Counted from the first letter of the stretch, positions 9,382-19,719 are shown. The stretch is 64,000 nucleotides of DNA from Acidobacteriota bacterium (GCA_016716435.1 JADJWI010000004.1:124001-188000); one strand, 5' to 3'. Notes: generated from the sequence alone by a model not told the origin. Numbers and translations are program-made.

Positions 9382-9947
9382 TGAAGATACTCGACGTCGG
9401 CTGCGGCGTTAACAAATTTGAAGGAGCGATCGGGCTCGACAATAACCCGCGGACCGGTGCGGATGTTATCCACGACCTCGGCGTTGTGCCGTACCCGTTT
9501 CCGGACGACGAATTTGACCTGATCATCGCCAGCCACGTAGTCGAACACGTGCCGGACGTGATGGCGTTCATCGGCGAGCTCCACCGCATCACCAAGCCGG
9601 GCGGGCACATCCGCATCGCCGCTCCGCACTATTCAAACGCCGATTGGGCAAACGACCCGACCCACCGCAACCACATCAATAGCTACACCTTCAACACCTT
9701 CCAGCCCGGCCGTCAGGTGTTCGACTTTTATACCGACGTGCAACTCCGGCCCGTTTCGGTCTATTGCTCGCTGGCGGGGCTTTGGAAGGCACTTGGCGTC
9801 GAGTTTCTGGTCAATCTCGATCGGCAAATGCCCTCGATGCGGTTCCTGCGGAAGTTTTGGGAGCAGTATCTTTGTTACCTGATGCGCGGGAAAGAACTTC
9901 GGTTCGAATTTGAGGTGATCAAAGACACTGAGGCGAAAAAAAGCTGA
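9378..9947 (+). CDS. class I SAM-dependent methyltransferase
   Basis: A 189-residue protein with motif I ILDVGCG at residues 4-10, an acidic residue at the end of strand 2 (IGLDNNP), and the PFPDDEFDLIIASHVVEHV block of type-11 methyltransferases. The substrate is unknown; the small size and lack of a targeting signal indicate a cytosolic enzyme. It overlaps the upstream glycosylase by 4 bases. Confidence 0.85.
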   Translation: MMKILDVGCGVNKFEGAIGLDNNPRTGADVIHDLGVVPYPFPDDEFDLIIASHVVEHVPDVMAFIGELHRITKPGGHIRIAAPHYSNADWANDPTHRNHINSYTFNTFQPGRQVFDFYTDVQLRPVSVYCSLAGLWKALGVEFLVNLDRQMPSMRFLRKFWEQYLCYLMRGKELRFEFEVIKDTEAKKS

Positions 9948-10035
9948 GCTAACAAAAATTATTGGCAAACCGTTAGGGTATTGTGATACATCTGTAAATT
10001 GGTCATCTATTTGATCCCATCTGATTTGAGGTTTT

Positions 10036-11098
10036 ATGCGCATTAAAATTCTTGCCTTTTTCGCACTTTTCGCAGTCGCCATTGCTTACGGCTCCACGCC
10101 GTCCGATTCGGTCTCGGCCAAAAACGCCAAACGTGTAAAGACCAATCAACTGGTTTCGATGCTTCCGGCATCGGATGCGGTAATGACCTTCGACGTCAGC
10201 CGCGGATTCGCCGAGGCGTTCCCGTTCATTCTGTCGTCAAAGCCGGATATGCTCAACAAATGGATGGGCAAGCTCGGCGAATTTGAGCAGAAATCGGGCA
10301 TCCAGCTTCGGTCGTTCGACCTGGTCGTCGCGGGTATGACCGTAGCGCAGACCGGCAAGGGCAAGTACGACATGGCTCCTGTGATGATCGCCCGCGGCAG
10401 CGGCAGCTCATCGGCCGTGATCGCCGCAGCAAAGCAAGCCGCCGGCGGAAAGTATAAGGAAGAATCGATCAACGGAAAGACCATTTTCGTTTTCTCGTTT
10501 AAGGAATATGCACAGAAGAAAGCCGATGATGCGGCAACCAAAGACCCCGAAAATAAGGGGATGATCGACAAGGCCCTCGGGCTTCGCTTCGACCGAAATG
10601 GCGATAATGGCGATTGACGGAAACACCCTCGCCGCCGGCATTCCGGAACGAGTCCGCGAGATGGCAGAAGGCCGCTCGAAGATCGGCAAGGATGTGATTG
10701 ACCTGCTCAACAAAAAGCCTTTCGGCGTTATGAACTTTGCGGCAAAGGTGCCTACGGGTATGAGCGATTTCCTGCCGCTTGATAACGACGAACTCGGTTC
10801 GAGCATCGACGCCATCCAGACCGCCTATGGCAGCATGGACATCGTCGCGGGCGAGATGCAGATGGGCATGACCGCCCGGACGAAGCAGCCGGCACAGGCC
10901 GAGCAGCTCTATGACACGATGGAAGTGATGCAGAGCTTTGGCAAGATGGCCCTCGGCAGCTCAAAGCGGCCGGATCAGCAGCTTTACGCGCGGCTCATCG
11001 AGCGGGTCAAACTTTCCCGTAACGGCTCGGACGTGTCATTCGACATCAGCGTTCCGCAAACGGACATCGACCAACTAATGGCGATATTGGTGAAGTAG
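10036..11098 (+). CDS. secreted protein of unknown function, frameshifted
   Basis: It opens with a clear signal peptide (MRIKILAFFALFAVAIAYG). A domain beginning LVSMLPASDAVMTFDV follows, a start seen in exported proteins of unknown function. The first frame ends at 10617 in nonsense. The second frame, from about 10590 (EMAIMAIDGNTLAAG), continues to 11098 in the same style. A one-base insertion near 10585-10600 reconciles them into about 353 residues. I recognise no catalytic motif. A strong terminator follows at 11125. Confidence 0.7.
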
Positions 11099-11124
11099 AA
11101 TTCGACTTAAAGATTGAAAAGAAG

Positions 11125-11154
11125 CGGCTGTCCGGAAAACGGGCGGCCGTTTCT
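11125..11154. terminator. bidirectional rho-independent terminator
   Basis: The hairpin CGGCTGTCCG-GAAAA-CGGGCGGCCG, with G-U pairs, is followed by TTTCT. It sits between two convergent genes (ends at 11098 and 11153). Confidence 0.75.
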
Positions 11155-12022
11155 AGTTTCGGCGGCGGCGATAGTTTTCTCCGTCGGAGTTGCGTTTCGC
11201 GGCCATTTGGTCGATGCGGGAATCATATTTGCCGGTGGCATCGAACAGCGGAAAAAGCTCGAGATCTTTAGATAGATATGCCGCCCGAAGCTCGACCGGC
11301 CGCGTTCCCGCCCGATTGATCACACGAACACGCACACCGCGGACCTCGGCCATCCAGTTGGCAAATTCCTCCGCCCGTCCGACGGTCGCCGAAAGTAGCA
11401 GCATCCGGATCCGCGGCGGCGTCAGGATGATCGATTCTTCCCAAACGTGCCCGCGTTCCTCATCGGAAAGGTAATGTGCCTCGTCAAGGATAACGAGATC
11501 GGTTCCGACCTCCGCCCCTTCGCGAAGGGCATCAAAAAGCTGATTGCGAAAGATCTCGGTCGTTCCGACGATCAGCGGTGCACCGGAGTTCTCCTTGCGG
11601 TCGCCGGTCAGGATGCCGACGTTCTCGGCTCCGAATTCGTCGGAAAATTCGAGATATTTCGAGTTGGTAAGGGCCTTCAGCGGCGTTGTGTACCATGCCC
11701 GCTTGCCGGCGGCGAGAAGGCGGCGGATCTCTTCGCGGGCGATCCAGGTTTTGCCGCTGCCGGTCGGAGCGGTGACGAGCACGTCCTCGTTTTCTATCGC
11801 CGCCAGTGCCTCAAGTTGGAACGGATCGGGAGCAAAAGGGACGGGCTCCGGCACACCAATACCGTCAAGCAGGCGGCGAACCTCCGCCGGATCGCTCCGC
11901 GGGCCGCGTGGGGCCGAATCGGCATGCGAACTTTTCCCTGCAAGCCGCCGTTTATCTGTCCGTTCATTCTTTCTAGGGCCGCTTCGGCGGCGGGAACGGT
12001 TTCGGGAATCGGAGCGTGGCAT
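11153..12022 (-). CDS. DEAD/DEAH helicase, first RecA domain only
   Basis: A 289-residue protein with a basic, Ser/Arg-rich N-terminus, then the Q-like region and Walker A APTGSGKT. Motif Ia is in TPLKALTNSK, DEAH is in VILDEAHYLS, and SAT is in LLLSATVG. This is the ATP-binding half of a Ski2-like superfamily 2 helicase. The second RecA domain (motifs IV-VI) is missing. The frame ends next to a terminator and I see no continuation in other frames. It is either a truncated gene or a stand-alone domain. ATG at 12022. Confidence 0.75.
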   Translation of the reverse strand: MPRSDSRNRSRRRSGPRKNERTDKRRLAGKSSHADSAPRGPRSDPAEVRRLLDGIGVPEPVPFAPDPFQLEALAAIENEDVLVTAPTGSGKTWIAREEIRRLLAAGKRAWYTTPLKALTNSKYLEFSDEFGAENVGILTGDRKENSGAPLIVGTTEIFRNQLFDALREGAEVGTDLVILDEAHYLSDEERGHVWEESIILTPPRIRMLLLSATVGRAEEFANWMAEVRGVRVRVINRAGTRPVELRAAYLSKDLELFPLFDATGKYDSRIDQMAAKRNSDGENYRRRRN

Positions 12023-12184
12023 CGTGGAACTAAAAAATCGTCGGCGGGTACGTGCAAAATCCTTTCAAAGCCCTTGCCGAAGTGTTAGAATTCTCGTTTG
12101 CATCGCAACGAATTTGCGATGTTTTGCGTCTAATTTCACGTAGCCAGTAGTTTCGGCCGTTATTTATCGGAAATTATAGCAGTT

Positions 12185-13515
12185 ATGAGCCAAGAGCAAT
12201 CATACATAGGGACAGAAAATGCCGTTCAGACGCCGGCAGGAAAGGAGTTTCTCCAAAATTACGAACTTCGCGGATGGCAACTCTCGCCGCGGATCTATAA
12301 GATCCTGGGCGTTTCCGTGTTGGCGAACCTGCTTTTCTTTGGAGTTGCCGGCCAGACCAGCCTTTTGACAATGAAGGGCTGCGAGAGCCCGTTCGTCGGC
12401 CGCGTTTGTCAGGTACTCGACACGGTTTACGTTGGAGCGGTGCTTTTTGGCACCGACCGCGAATTCGTTGATGCGTCTTATGAGCGGATCGACCTCGGCG
12501 AGGCGGATATCACATTTGTCGACGTCACCGGCAGACCGGGCCGATCGACTACCCGGAAGGATATTTCCAGATCGCGAACCCCGAACAATTTGCCGCGATG
12601 CAGGCCGCGAATGATAACCCGACATTCGGCTTTAATCCGACAACACCTGTTTACACTCCGCCGCCCGCACCACCCGGCGGCGTTCTTAGCAGGGCTCCGC
12701 GTTTGCCGAAGGCGAACCCGAACGCGGTAAAGGGAGACGATCTTGATTCGCCGTTCAAGATCGAGGACGAAACTGCGGATGCAGGTGACGACAAAGGCGG
12801 AAATAAGCCGCCGCTCGGAAATACTAACACCAACGGCCAGGTTGCGAATGCGAATACGAACCCGCAACCGGTCAACCCGACCGACCCGCTCGCGCTTCCT
12901 GAAATGATAAACAGGCGGCCGCTCGTCGATCTTAGCAATATGATCAACGATGAGCGTGCCAAGAACCAGCTTGACCTTCAGTCTGAGTTTGAACTCTCGG
13001 CCCGCGGCAAGCTCGACAAGAACGGCCGGCTCGATCCAAAGAATTTCCGTTACATTAAGGCAAGTGGCGAAGATGAGCGGATGATCAACATCGTCAAGGC
13101 CTCGATCGAGGCGGTCAACGTTGCCGGGTATCTCCAATATCTCCGTGACCTGACCGGCAAGGACCTCTTCCTTGATCTCAGCCAGAACGAAACCGATATC
13201 TCGGCTGTGATCCAATCCGAAGTGGAAACCGAATCGCGGGCAAAGGCGATAAAGTCCACGCTCGAACTTGGCATAAGCATCGCGAAAAACCGGAAGTTGG
13301 CCGAGAACGCCGACCAGAACGACAAGGATGACCTTGTCCTGCTTGAAGGGGCAAAGGTCGAGGTCGAAGGCAAGCGTGTTATAATCCGCTTCGTTGTTCC
13401 GAAAGATGTTGCTCATCCAATGATCGAGCGAAAGCTTGCGGAACAGGCAAATGAAGCGAAAAAGCCGAACGGCAACGCCGGTATGCGTCCGGCGGACAAG
13501 ACGGCGGCGAAATAG
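12185..13515 (+). CDS. membrane-anchored envelope protein, possibly TonB-like, frameshifted
   Basis: The N-terminal cytosolic segment is followed by one membrane helix (about 41-65). A proline/asparagine-rich linker (PPPAPPGG, then NTNTNGQVANANTN) and a C-terminal folded part come next. The first frame loses sense after DITFVDVTG (about 12530). The sequence resumes one frame over with GPIDYPEGYFQIANPEQ and continues to 13515, so a one-base deletion near 12530-12540 is likely. The single helix, Pro-rich periplasmic linker and globular tail recall energy-transducing TonB proteins, but I see no decisive TonB motif. Confidence 0.65.
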
Positions 13516-13530
13516 GCTAGAATACTCATC

Positions 13531-13983
13531 TTGGAAACAAAGCGGACACAAAACTCGGTCATTTTCCTCGCGACGCTGGGCGTTTATATCGGCCTATTGA
13601 TGGCCGGCTCGTCGGCGGGGATGATCGCGCAGCAATCGGCGGCGATGACGAGGAACTTTGAACTCAGTGAGGAGTTTGAGGTTCTCGATGAGTTTGACCG
13701 CGACCCGCAGCCGGAAGTTCCCGAGTTCGTACCGGAATCGGCCGAAGAAGCTCTTTCCGGGGCTGCCGTCGAGTCGCTCGTCCGCGTTTATCTTTCCCAG
13801 TATTTCGTCGAGCCCGCGGCCGACAGCTTTTCTTTCCAGATCCCTGTTCCGGACGCGAAACCGCTTCCGGACCTCAACCTTCACACAACCACTTTCTGGT
13901 CAAACGATGTCGGCCGCTCTGCCGCATTCGGCTCTTCCTCGCTTCCTCGTTCCTCGTTGATTTCCGTGGCTGCTTGCATTTAG
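13531..13983 (+). CDS. short membrane-anchored protein of unknown function
   Basis: This 150-residue frame starts with TTG at 13531, 16 bases after the preceding gene. It has one hydrophobic segment (about 10-30), then an acidic stretch (EEFEVLDEFDRDPQPEVPEF). The last 25 residues are serine-rich and look less protein-like. It probably forms a pair with the upstream envelope protein. No family is recognised. Confidence 0.55.
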   Translation: METKRTQNSVIFLATLGVYIGLLMAGSSAGMIAQQSAAMTRNFELSEEFEVLDEFDRDPQPEVPEFVPESAEEALSGAAVESLVRVYLSQYFVEPAADSFSFQIPVPDAKPLPDLNLHTTTFWSNDVGRSAAFGSSSLPRSSLISVAACI

Positions 13984-14154
13984 CAGCGGCGGGAAGTGTT
14001 CTATTCTCGCCTTTCCATCAACAATTTTCGTTAAGAGTTGCGGTCGAACATTCGATCGTTCAAAGTACAGACTTTGGTCTGCTTCCGATATAAGGCAAGC
14101 AAGCCGGTTTGGTAAAGCACGATCGAGAGCGGACTCTAAACACAAGAGGAAAAA

Positions 14155-16965
14155 ATGGCAGTTAACAGTTTTGCAGATAAATTGGTCAAGAAGATCTTCG
14201 GATCTTCGAGCGATGTATTTCTTAAAAAGGTCAAACCGGTCATCGTTGAGATAAACGATTGGGAGCCGAAGATCCAGCAGCTCTCGGATGACGAGCTTAA
14301 GGCCCAAACCCCCAAGTTCAAAGAGCTTATCGCCCGCCGGCTTGACGGCATCGAGGATAAAGACGAACGGCGTAAAGCCGAACAGGAAGTGCTCCACGAG
14401 ATACTTCCCGAAGCATTTGCAACGGTCCGCGAGGCCTCGAAACGCGTTACCGGGATGCGGCACTTTGATGTGCAGATGATCGGCGGCGTCGCGCTCCACC
14501 AGGGCCGGATCGCCGAGATGCGAACGGGTGAAGGTAAAACGCTCGTCGCGACGCTTCCTTCTTACCTCAACGCACTCACCGGCCGCGGCGTCCATGTCGT
14601 TACGGTCAACGATTACCTCGCTTCCCGCGACTCGGAATGGATGGGCCGCATCCACAAGTTTCTCGGCCTCGAGGTCGGCTGTATCCAGAACGACATGGAT
14701 GACTTTGCCCGCAAGGAAGCTTACGGCTTTGACATCACTTACGGAACGAACAACGAGTTCGGCTTCGATTATCTCCGCGATAATATGAAGTTCGATGTCG
14801 AGTCGCTCGTCCAACGCGATCACTACTTTGCGATCGTTGACGAGGTCGATTCGATCCTCATCGACGAGGCCCGGACGCCGCTCATCATCTCGGGCGCGAC
14901 GGATGACGCGACGGATAAATACTACGTCGCCAACGACGTTATCCCGCGGCTCGAAAAGGGCCACAAGGACGAGGAGACAAAGGTCACGACCGGCGATTAC
15001 CTGGTTGATGAAAAGAACCACTCGGCCGTTCTGACCGAACAGGGCGTCACGAAGGCGGAAAAACTGCTTGGCGTTGAAAACCTCTACGATCCGGGCAGTA
15101 TGGATCTGCTTCATTGCGTTGAGCAGGCACTCAAGGCCCACACGCTTTACAAGCGGGACCATCACTACGTTGTTCAGGAAGGCGAGGTCATCATCGTCGA
15201 TGACTTCACCGGACGCCTCATGCAGGGACGCCGCTGGTCCGATGGTCTTCACCAGGCCGTCGAGGCAAAAGAAGGCGTTAAGATCGAGCGGGAAAACCAG
15301 ACACTCGCGACCATTACGCTTCAAAACTACTTCCGAATGTACGAAAAGCTCTCGGGTATGACCGGTACGGCCGACACGGAAGCCGAAGAGTTCAATACGG
15401 TTTACGGGCTTGATGTGGTCTCGATCCCGACCCATCGACCGATGGTCCGCAAGGATGGCTCGGACGTCATCTACCGGACGCTTGCCGAAAAATGGAACGC
15501 GGTCGTCGAGGAGATCCAAGAGCTCCATAAAAACGGGCAACCGGTTCTCGTTGGTACGGTCTCGGTCGAAAATTCTGAGATCGTCGCCGATCGGCTCAAG
15601 AAACTCGGCGTGCCGCACAACGTGCTCAACGCCAAATACCACGAACGCGAGGCCGAGATCATCGCACTCGCCGGACGAAAGGGTGCGGTCACCATCGCAA
15701 CCAACATGGCCGGCCGCGGTACGGACATCCTGCTCGGCGGTAATCCGGAAACCCTCGCAAATGATTACCTCAAGCGGATGGAGATCAATCCGGATGAGGC
15801 GACGCCGGAACAGTTTGAAGAGCAGCTTCGCAAGGCAAAGGCGGTTGTTGCAAAAGAGCACGAAGAGGTCGTTGCCGCCGGCGGGCTGCACATTCTCGGT
15901 ACCGAGCGGCACGAATCGCGTCGCATTGATAACCAGCTCCGCGGGCGTGCCGGCCGGCAGGGCGACCCCGGTTCGTCGCATTTCGTCCTCTCGCTCGAGG
16001 ACGACCTGATGCGCATCTTCGCCGGCGACAAGGTCCGCTCGATGATGCAGTGGCTCGGGATGGAAGACGGCGTTGCGATCGAATCGAAGACCGTTTCGAA
16101 ACAGATCGAGCGTGCCCAAAAGGCGGTCGAGGCTCGCAACTTTGAAACACGAAAGCACGTTCTCAAATACGACGACGTGATGAACCGCCAGCGTGAGACG
16201 ATCTACAAGCTCCGCCGCCAGTTGATGTTTGAAGAAAATCACCGCGAGTATCTGCTCGGGGAGACCGGCGTCGCCCGCGACCTTCTCCACGACCTGACGG
16301 ACAGCATGCTGAGCCTGACGATCAGCCCGGATCAGTGGGACATCAACACTTACGCCGCCGAGATCGAGAGCATTTACAAGGTCGATCCGGCCCGCGATGC
16401 GGGCGTCGATTTCCGCACGATGAACCCGGATCAGATACAAGATCGCATCTGGGAAAAGGCAAAGGTGGCCTACGAGGTAAAGGAAAAACTCGCCGGCGAC
16501 GAAGCCTTGCGTGCCTATGAGCGTTACATCATGCTCAACATCATCGACTCGCAGTGGAAAGATCACCTTGCCTCGATCGACCAGGTAAAGCAGGGCATCG
16601 GGCTCGTCGGCTACGGGCAGAAAGACCCGCTCGTCGAATACAAGAAGCAGTCCTTTGAGATGTTTCAGGACATGCTCGACCGCATCGATTCGAACACGAC
16701 CAAGGCACTCTTTCATCTTGAGGTCGTATCTCAAGACGAACAGGAAGAGCGTGCCCGGCTCGAACGGCTCGCCCAACAGCGTGCCCGAAGGCAGGCCGCC
16801 GGAATGGCATTTACCGGTGCGATGGCAACCGCCACCGCCGCCGGCGATACCGAGGACGTCCGGCACACGCCCTTCAAACGCGACCAGCCAAAGGTCAAGC
16901 CGAACGACCCCTGCTATTGCGGCTCAGGCAAGAAGTTCAAAAAATGCCACGGCGCAGGGGCCTGA
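14155..16965 (+). CDS. secA: preprotein translocase ATPase SecA
   Basis: SecA powers protein export through SecYEG. The 936-residue protein has Walker A near 122-129 (MRTGEGKT), the DEVD box (IVDEVDSILIDEART), nucleotide-binding domain 2 with TNMAGRGTDI, and helical scaffold and wing domains. The C-terminal zinc-binding SEC-C motif CYCGSGKKFKKCHG binds SecB or ribosomes in relatives. Full length and intact. The ATG is preceded by a purine-rich AGAGGAAAAA ribosome site, and a strong terminator follows the stop. Confidence 0.98.
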   Translation: MAVNSFADKLVKKIFGSSSDVFLKKVKPVIVEINDWEPKIQQLSDDELKAQTPKFKELIARRLDGIEDKDERRKAEQEVLHEILPEAFATVREASKRVTGMRHFDVQMIGGVALHQGRIAEMRTGEGKTLVATLPSYLNALTGRGVHVVTVNDYLASRDSEWMGRIHKFLGLEVGCIQNDMDDFARKEAYGFDITYGTNNEFGFDYLRDNMKFDVESLVQRDHYFAIVDEVDSILIDEARTPLIISGATDDATDKYYVANDVIPRLEKGHKDEETKVTTGDYLVDEKNHSAVLTEQGVTKAEKLLGVENLYDPGSMDLLHCVEQALKAHTLYKRDHHYVVQEGEVIIVDDFTGRLMQGRRWSDGLHQAVEAKEGVKIERENQTLATITLQNYFRMYEKLSGMTGTADTEAEEFNTVYGLDVVSIPTHRPMVRKDGSDVIYRTLAEKWNAVVEEIQELHKNGQPVLVGTVSVENSEIVADRLKKLGVPHNVLNAKYHEREAEIIALAGRKGAVTIATNMAGRGTDILLGGNPETLANDYLKRMEINPDEATPEQFEEQLRKAKAVVAKEHEEVVAAGGLHILGTERHESRRIDNQLRGRAGRQGDPGSSHFVLSLEDDLMRIFAGDKVRSMMQWLGMEDGVAIESKTVSKQIERAQKAVEARNFETRKHVLKYDDVMNRQRETIYKLRRQLMFEENHREYLLGETGVARDLLHDLTDSMLSLTISPDQWDINTYAAEIESIYKVDPARDAGVDFRTMNPDQIQDRIWEKAKVAYEVKEKLAGDEALRAYERYIMLNIIDSQWKDHLASIDQVKQGIGLVGYGQKDPLVEYKKQSFEMFQDMLDRIDSNTTKALFHLEVVSQDEQEERARLERLAQQRARRQAAGMAFTGAMATATAAGDTEDVRHTPFKRDQPKVKPNDPCYCGSGKKFKKCHGAGA

Positions 16966-16978
16966 CGTCAAGTGGAAG

Positions 16979-17009
16979 GGGGCGGACATCATCGGATGCC
17001 GCCCCTTTT
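16979..17009 (+). terminator. rho-independent terminator of secA
   Basis: Stem GGGGCGG/CCGCCCC extended by CATC/GATG, with a four-base loop, followed by TTTTC. It begins 14 bases after the secA stop. Confidence 0.85.
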
Positions 17010-17079
17010 CTGGCCTACGTATTTTGTTAGAGACCGAAGTTGACTTGGTGAGTATCCCTCCCGGTCTATAATTTCCCTT

Positions 17080-17607
17080 TTAGGAACCGGCCTTGATATT
17101 AGTTATCTGCGCCCTTGAGAACTTCCAACCATCGGCTCCCTTGACTACGATCCAGGTTACCATCGAATTCACATCCTCGGTCTTACCGTCGGTGGTGGAT
17201 TTTCCTGACGCCTTTCCCGTTACAACAGCCGCGTCACCGGTCGGGTGCATACTGACTTTCATGTCGTCAAACTTCAACCCTTCCATCTTAACCTTGCCGG
17301 ACCTGATCTGCTCGGTGCGCGATGCCTTTGTCTGTATCTGCCCGTTGCCATCGATTAATGAATAGTCATCAATGTAGAACTTTCCGATGGCATCTGCGTC
17401 GTTCTTATTCAAAGCCGCTGCAAAGTCGTCCATCATCTTCTTGACCTCAGTCTCAGCTGCCGCGGTATCCGCAGCCTTCGGGGCCGCATTGCCCGCAGTA
17501 TTCGCGGCCCTGTTCGAGGGGGCATTTGTGGCAGCAGGTTCGCCGCACGAAATGAAAACCAACGACGACAACGCAACAAGCGCGGTTGCGATCAATCTAT
17601 TTGTCAT
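17080..17607 (-). CDS. lipoprotein with NTF2-like (DUF4440/SnoaL-type) domain
   Basis: The protein starts at ATG 17607 after GGAGAAC; the frame is open further upstream, but without lipoprotein features. It begins with a lipobox (LSSLVFISC), so it is a predicted lipoprotein. An Asn/Ala-rich linker leads to an NTF2-fold domain (MMDDFAAALNKNDADAIGKFY through WKFSRAQ). Such domains serve as small binding or catalytic modules; no ligand can be named. Another NTF2-like exported protein lies just upstream on the same strand. Confidence 0.8.
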   Translation of the reverse strand: MTNRLIATALVALSSLVFISCGEPAATNAPSNRAANTAGNAAPKAADTAAAETEVKKMMDDFAAALNKNDADAIGKFYIDDYSLIDGNGQIQTKASRTEQIRSGKVKMEGLKFDDMKVSMHPTGDAAVVTGKASGKSTTDGKTEDVNSMVTWIVVKGADGWKFSRAQITNIKAGS

Positions 17608-17938
17608 ATTGTTCTCCGGGGAAAAGTAATGGATGCCCAAATTGAGCAAACGCAGACGGCCGTCGCATCCGAATGACGGTCGCTGGCTCAGAGACCAACA
17701 GAATTGGTTTTTTCGGAAGTCAGAAACTTTATACTCCCAAAACGACCATCGGTCAAGATACCCGACAGCCTGCATCTCCCTGGCTTTCTTCCGTGATCGA
17801 AATGGCGAGAACCAATGCAAACTTCAAGTTCTCGCCGGGTTCATCACGCGTAGATTCGCCCGAGCCTGTCCGACGGATCGAAGAAGAGCGTGCCCCACAA
17901 CGGCAACACGCTCTTTTCTTGGTTATTTGCAGTCGAGG

Positions 17939-18748
17939 TTATTGGATAGGAACTCCGGTACTCGACCAGGCCTGCCAGCGCCCGTCGCGTTTGATCCACG
18001 TATCCGTGAAGCGGATCTTGCGGTCGTAGGCAACGCCCTTCTCGTCCTTTCCCTTGTACCGATAAATACCAATAACGCGCGCCCGGTCCCCGACGACATG
18101 TATATCGAGATCGGACGTCTCCGCCAGTTCGATCGTTCCCTTGTCGTTAATGGTGTCCGCAATGTCCTCGGCTTTGCCCAAGACCTTTCCAGTCATTGAA
18201 CTCACCCCGACAAAATCATCGGCAAAATTTTTCTCGAACCAGGCCTTGTCCCGCCGCAGATTTGCATCGTTCCAGTCCTGTTCAAGGTAGCCAATTGTCA
18301 TCTGATCGTTCATTGCGTGTCCGGTGGTGCTTACGACCTGCCAGCGTCCGCCCCGCTTTTCAAGGAAGTGGATGCTTCGCGTCCAGAACGTCTCTGTTTT
18401 GCCGCTAGGCGAAGTTGCAGTAATGATGTTCCGGTGCGTGATGGTCGCGGTATTCGCGGTACAGCCAAAAAGGTAGCGATCGTGAACCGTGGGGACCGCA
18501 TTCGCCGGGCCACCCGCCTGTGCGTTCTGCATCGTATTCTCGATCGTGGCAGCTTTGCCGATCATATCGGGCATCGAAACAAACTCGTCTGCGTAGATCG
18601 CGTTCAGTTTCGCCCTGTCACCGGCTTGCCCGGCTCGTGCCCATTCCCGGTCAAGGGCCTCGAGGGCCGACTTATCCGACTCCGAGCACACCGCTAACGA
18701 CGTTCCTGCAAGTACCGCAAGGACCAAAGTGGTCAAAATTATTTTCAT
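17939..18748 (-). CDS. secreted protein with two tandem NTF2-like (DUF4440) domains
   Basis: ATG 18748 follows the perfect site GGAGG; a second ATG 15 bases upstream is less likely. A signal peptide (MKIILTTLVLAVLAGTSLA) is followed by two homologous halves. Each has the pattern LDREWARAGQAGDRAKLNAIYADEF / LEQDWNDANLRRDKAWFEKNFADDF and ends in GRWQVVSTTGH / GRWQAWSSTG. This is an internal duplication of a SnoaL/DUF4440-type fold. The function is unknown. Confidence 0.85.
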   Translation of the reverse strand: MKIILTTLVLAVLAGTSLAVCSESDKSALEALDREWARAGQAGDRAKLNAIYADEFVSMPDMIGKAATIENTMQNAQAGGPANAVPTVHDRYLFGCTANTATITHRNIITATSPSGKTETFWTRSIHFLEKRGGRWQVVSTTGHAMNDQMTIGYLEQDWNDANLRRDKAWFEKNFADDFVGVSSMTGKVLGKAEDIADTINDKGTIELAETSDLDIHVVGDRARVIGIYRYKGKDEKGVAYDRKIRFTDTWIKRDGRWQAWSSTGVPIQ

Positions 18749-19140
18749 TGGTTTTCCTCCCATCCTTTGCAGGCAATTTTGCCGTCGAGAAAAAGCTCGG
18801 GGCGGAACCGCCTGACATAGGAAAGTGATGTTCGGGGGACGAGAATGCGGCGCTGCCGCAACATCAGCCAGCGGCAGCGCTCTCGTTAAATTGTTGAGAG
18901 GTGATGCGCGAACTCTATTTCACTTGCGGCCGCGAGTCAAGGCCGGGCACCGTGAAACTTCGGTTGAGATGATTCGCATTAACGATGCCCCTCCGGACGC
19001 ATCAAATGCGAAGGGGGACGTTAAGCGTTTCGGTTATGAGTCGTTCGGGTATAATAGGAAAATCGGGTAGGCTAGAGTAGATATCATGATCCTGTCCTCT
19101 AAATTCGGAGGACGCCGTTGACCCACAAAATCTTAACCCT
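18749..19140. other. 392-base spacer with one strong hairpin
   Basis: I see no convincing gene here. At 18841-18884 there is a perfect GCGCTGCCGC/GCGGCAGCGC stem with outer GAGA/TCTC pairs but no T-run, so it is not an ordinary terminator. The region must contain divergent promoters for the flanking genes. Confidence 0.5.
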
Positions 19141-19692
19141 ATGAATAAGGCACCTTTGTTTTTGGTATTTGCGTTGTTGTTTGCGGCTGGGGCTATTTCT
19201 GCCGAAGGGCAGATCGCGAATGCCGGCCCTTCAAAGTTCAAGGGTGTCGAGTATGCATTTGACCCGAAAGTGGTTCCGGACCACGATCCGCAGACCGTTT
19301 TTGTCGTGTTTTACGGCATCGGAAAGCCGGGTTACGATACTGCGACCGGCAGGCCGTACCGAGTAGAAAAGCGACGCATTTTCTCTCGGATCTATCGCCT
19401 CAACGATCTCCCTTACGGGTATAACTGGAACTCGCTGTCGCTCGCTCCGGCCCAGATGGCTCCGCTTTTCTTTGATCACCTGGTCAAGAATTACGACTTT
19501 GACCGAAACAACCACGACGTAAAGATGATCTACGGCCGACATCTTTCGACGCTTGAGAACCAGTTGGTTGAGGTGATCGGCGGTATGAAACCCGGCGATG
19601 TACTGATCGCGGACAAGACGTTTTCGTTCAAATACGCCGACCGCAACTACGTCCGCCCGTATTCCTTCGAATACAAAAGCCCGGTGCAATAA
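19141..19692 (+). CDS. secreted protein of unknown function
   Basis: A 183-residue protein with a signal peptide (MNKAPLFLVFALLFAAGAISA). The mature part is rich in aromatic residues (FYGIGKPGYD, YGYNWNSLSL, YVRPYSFEY), suggesting a compact beta-rich periplasmic protein. No family or active site is recognised. A terminator follows at 19720. Confidence 0.65.
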   Translation: MNKAPLFLVFALLFAAGAISAEGQIANAGPSKFKGVEYAFDPKVVPDHDPQTVFVVFYGIGKPGYDTATGRPYRVEKRRIFSRIYRLNDLPYGYNWNSLSLAPAQMAPLFFDHLVKNYDFDRNNHDVKMIYGRHLSTLENQLVEVIGGMKPGDVLIADKTFSFKYADRNYVRPYSFEYKSPVQ

Positions 19693-19719
19693 GCTTCTGC
19701 GGAAGGTTTAAAACAAACT

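Noticed and set aside
13900..16866. A 988-residue minus-strand frame opposite secA.
   Set aside because: It is the antisense shadow of secA, which has full motifs on the plus strand.
18825..19070. An 81-residue plus-strand frame in the spacer before the secreted protein.
   Set aside because: It includes the strong GCGCTGCCGC hairpin and has no ribosome site or protein-like pattern.
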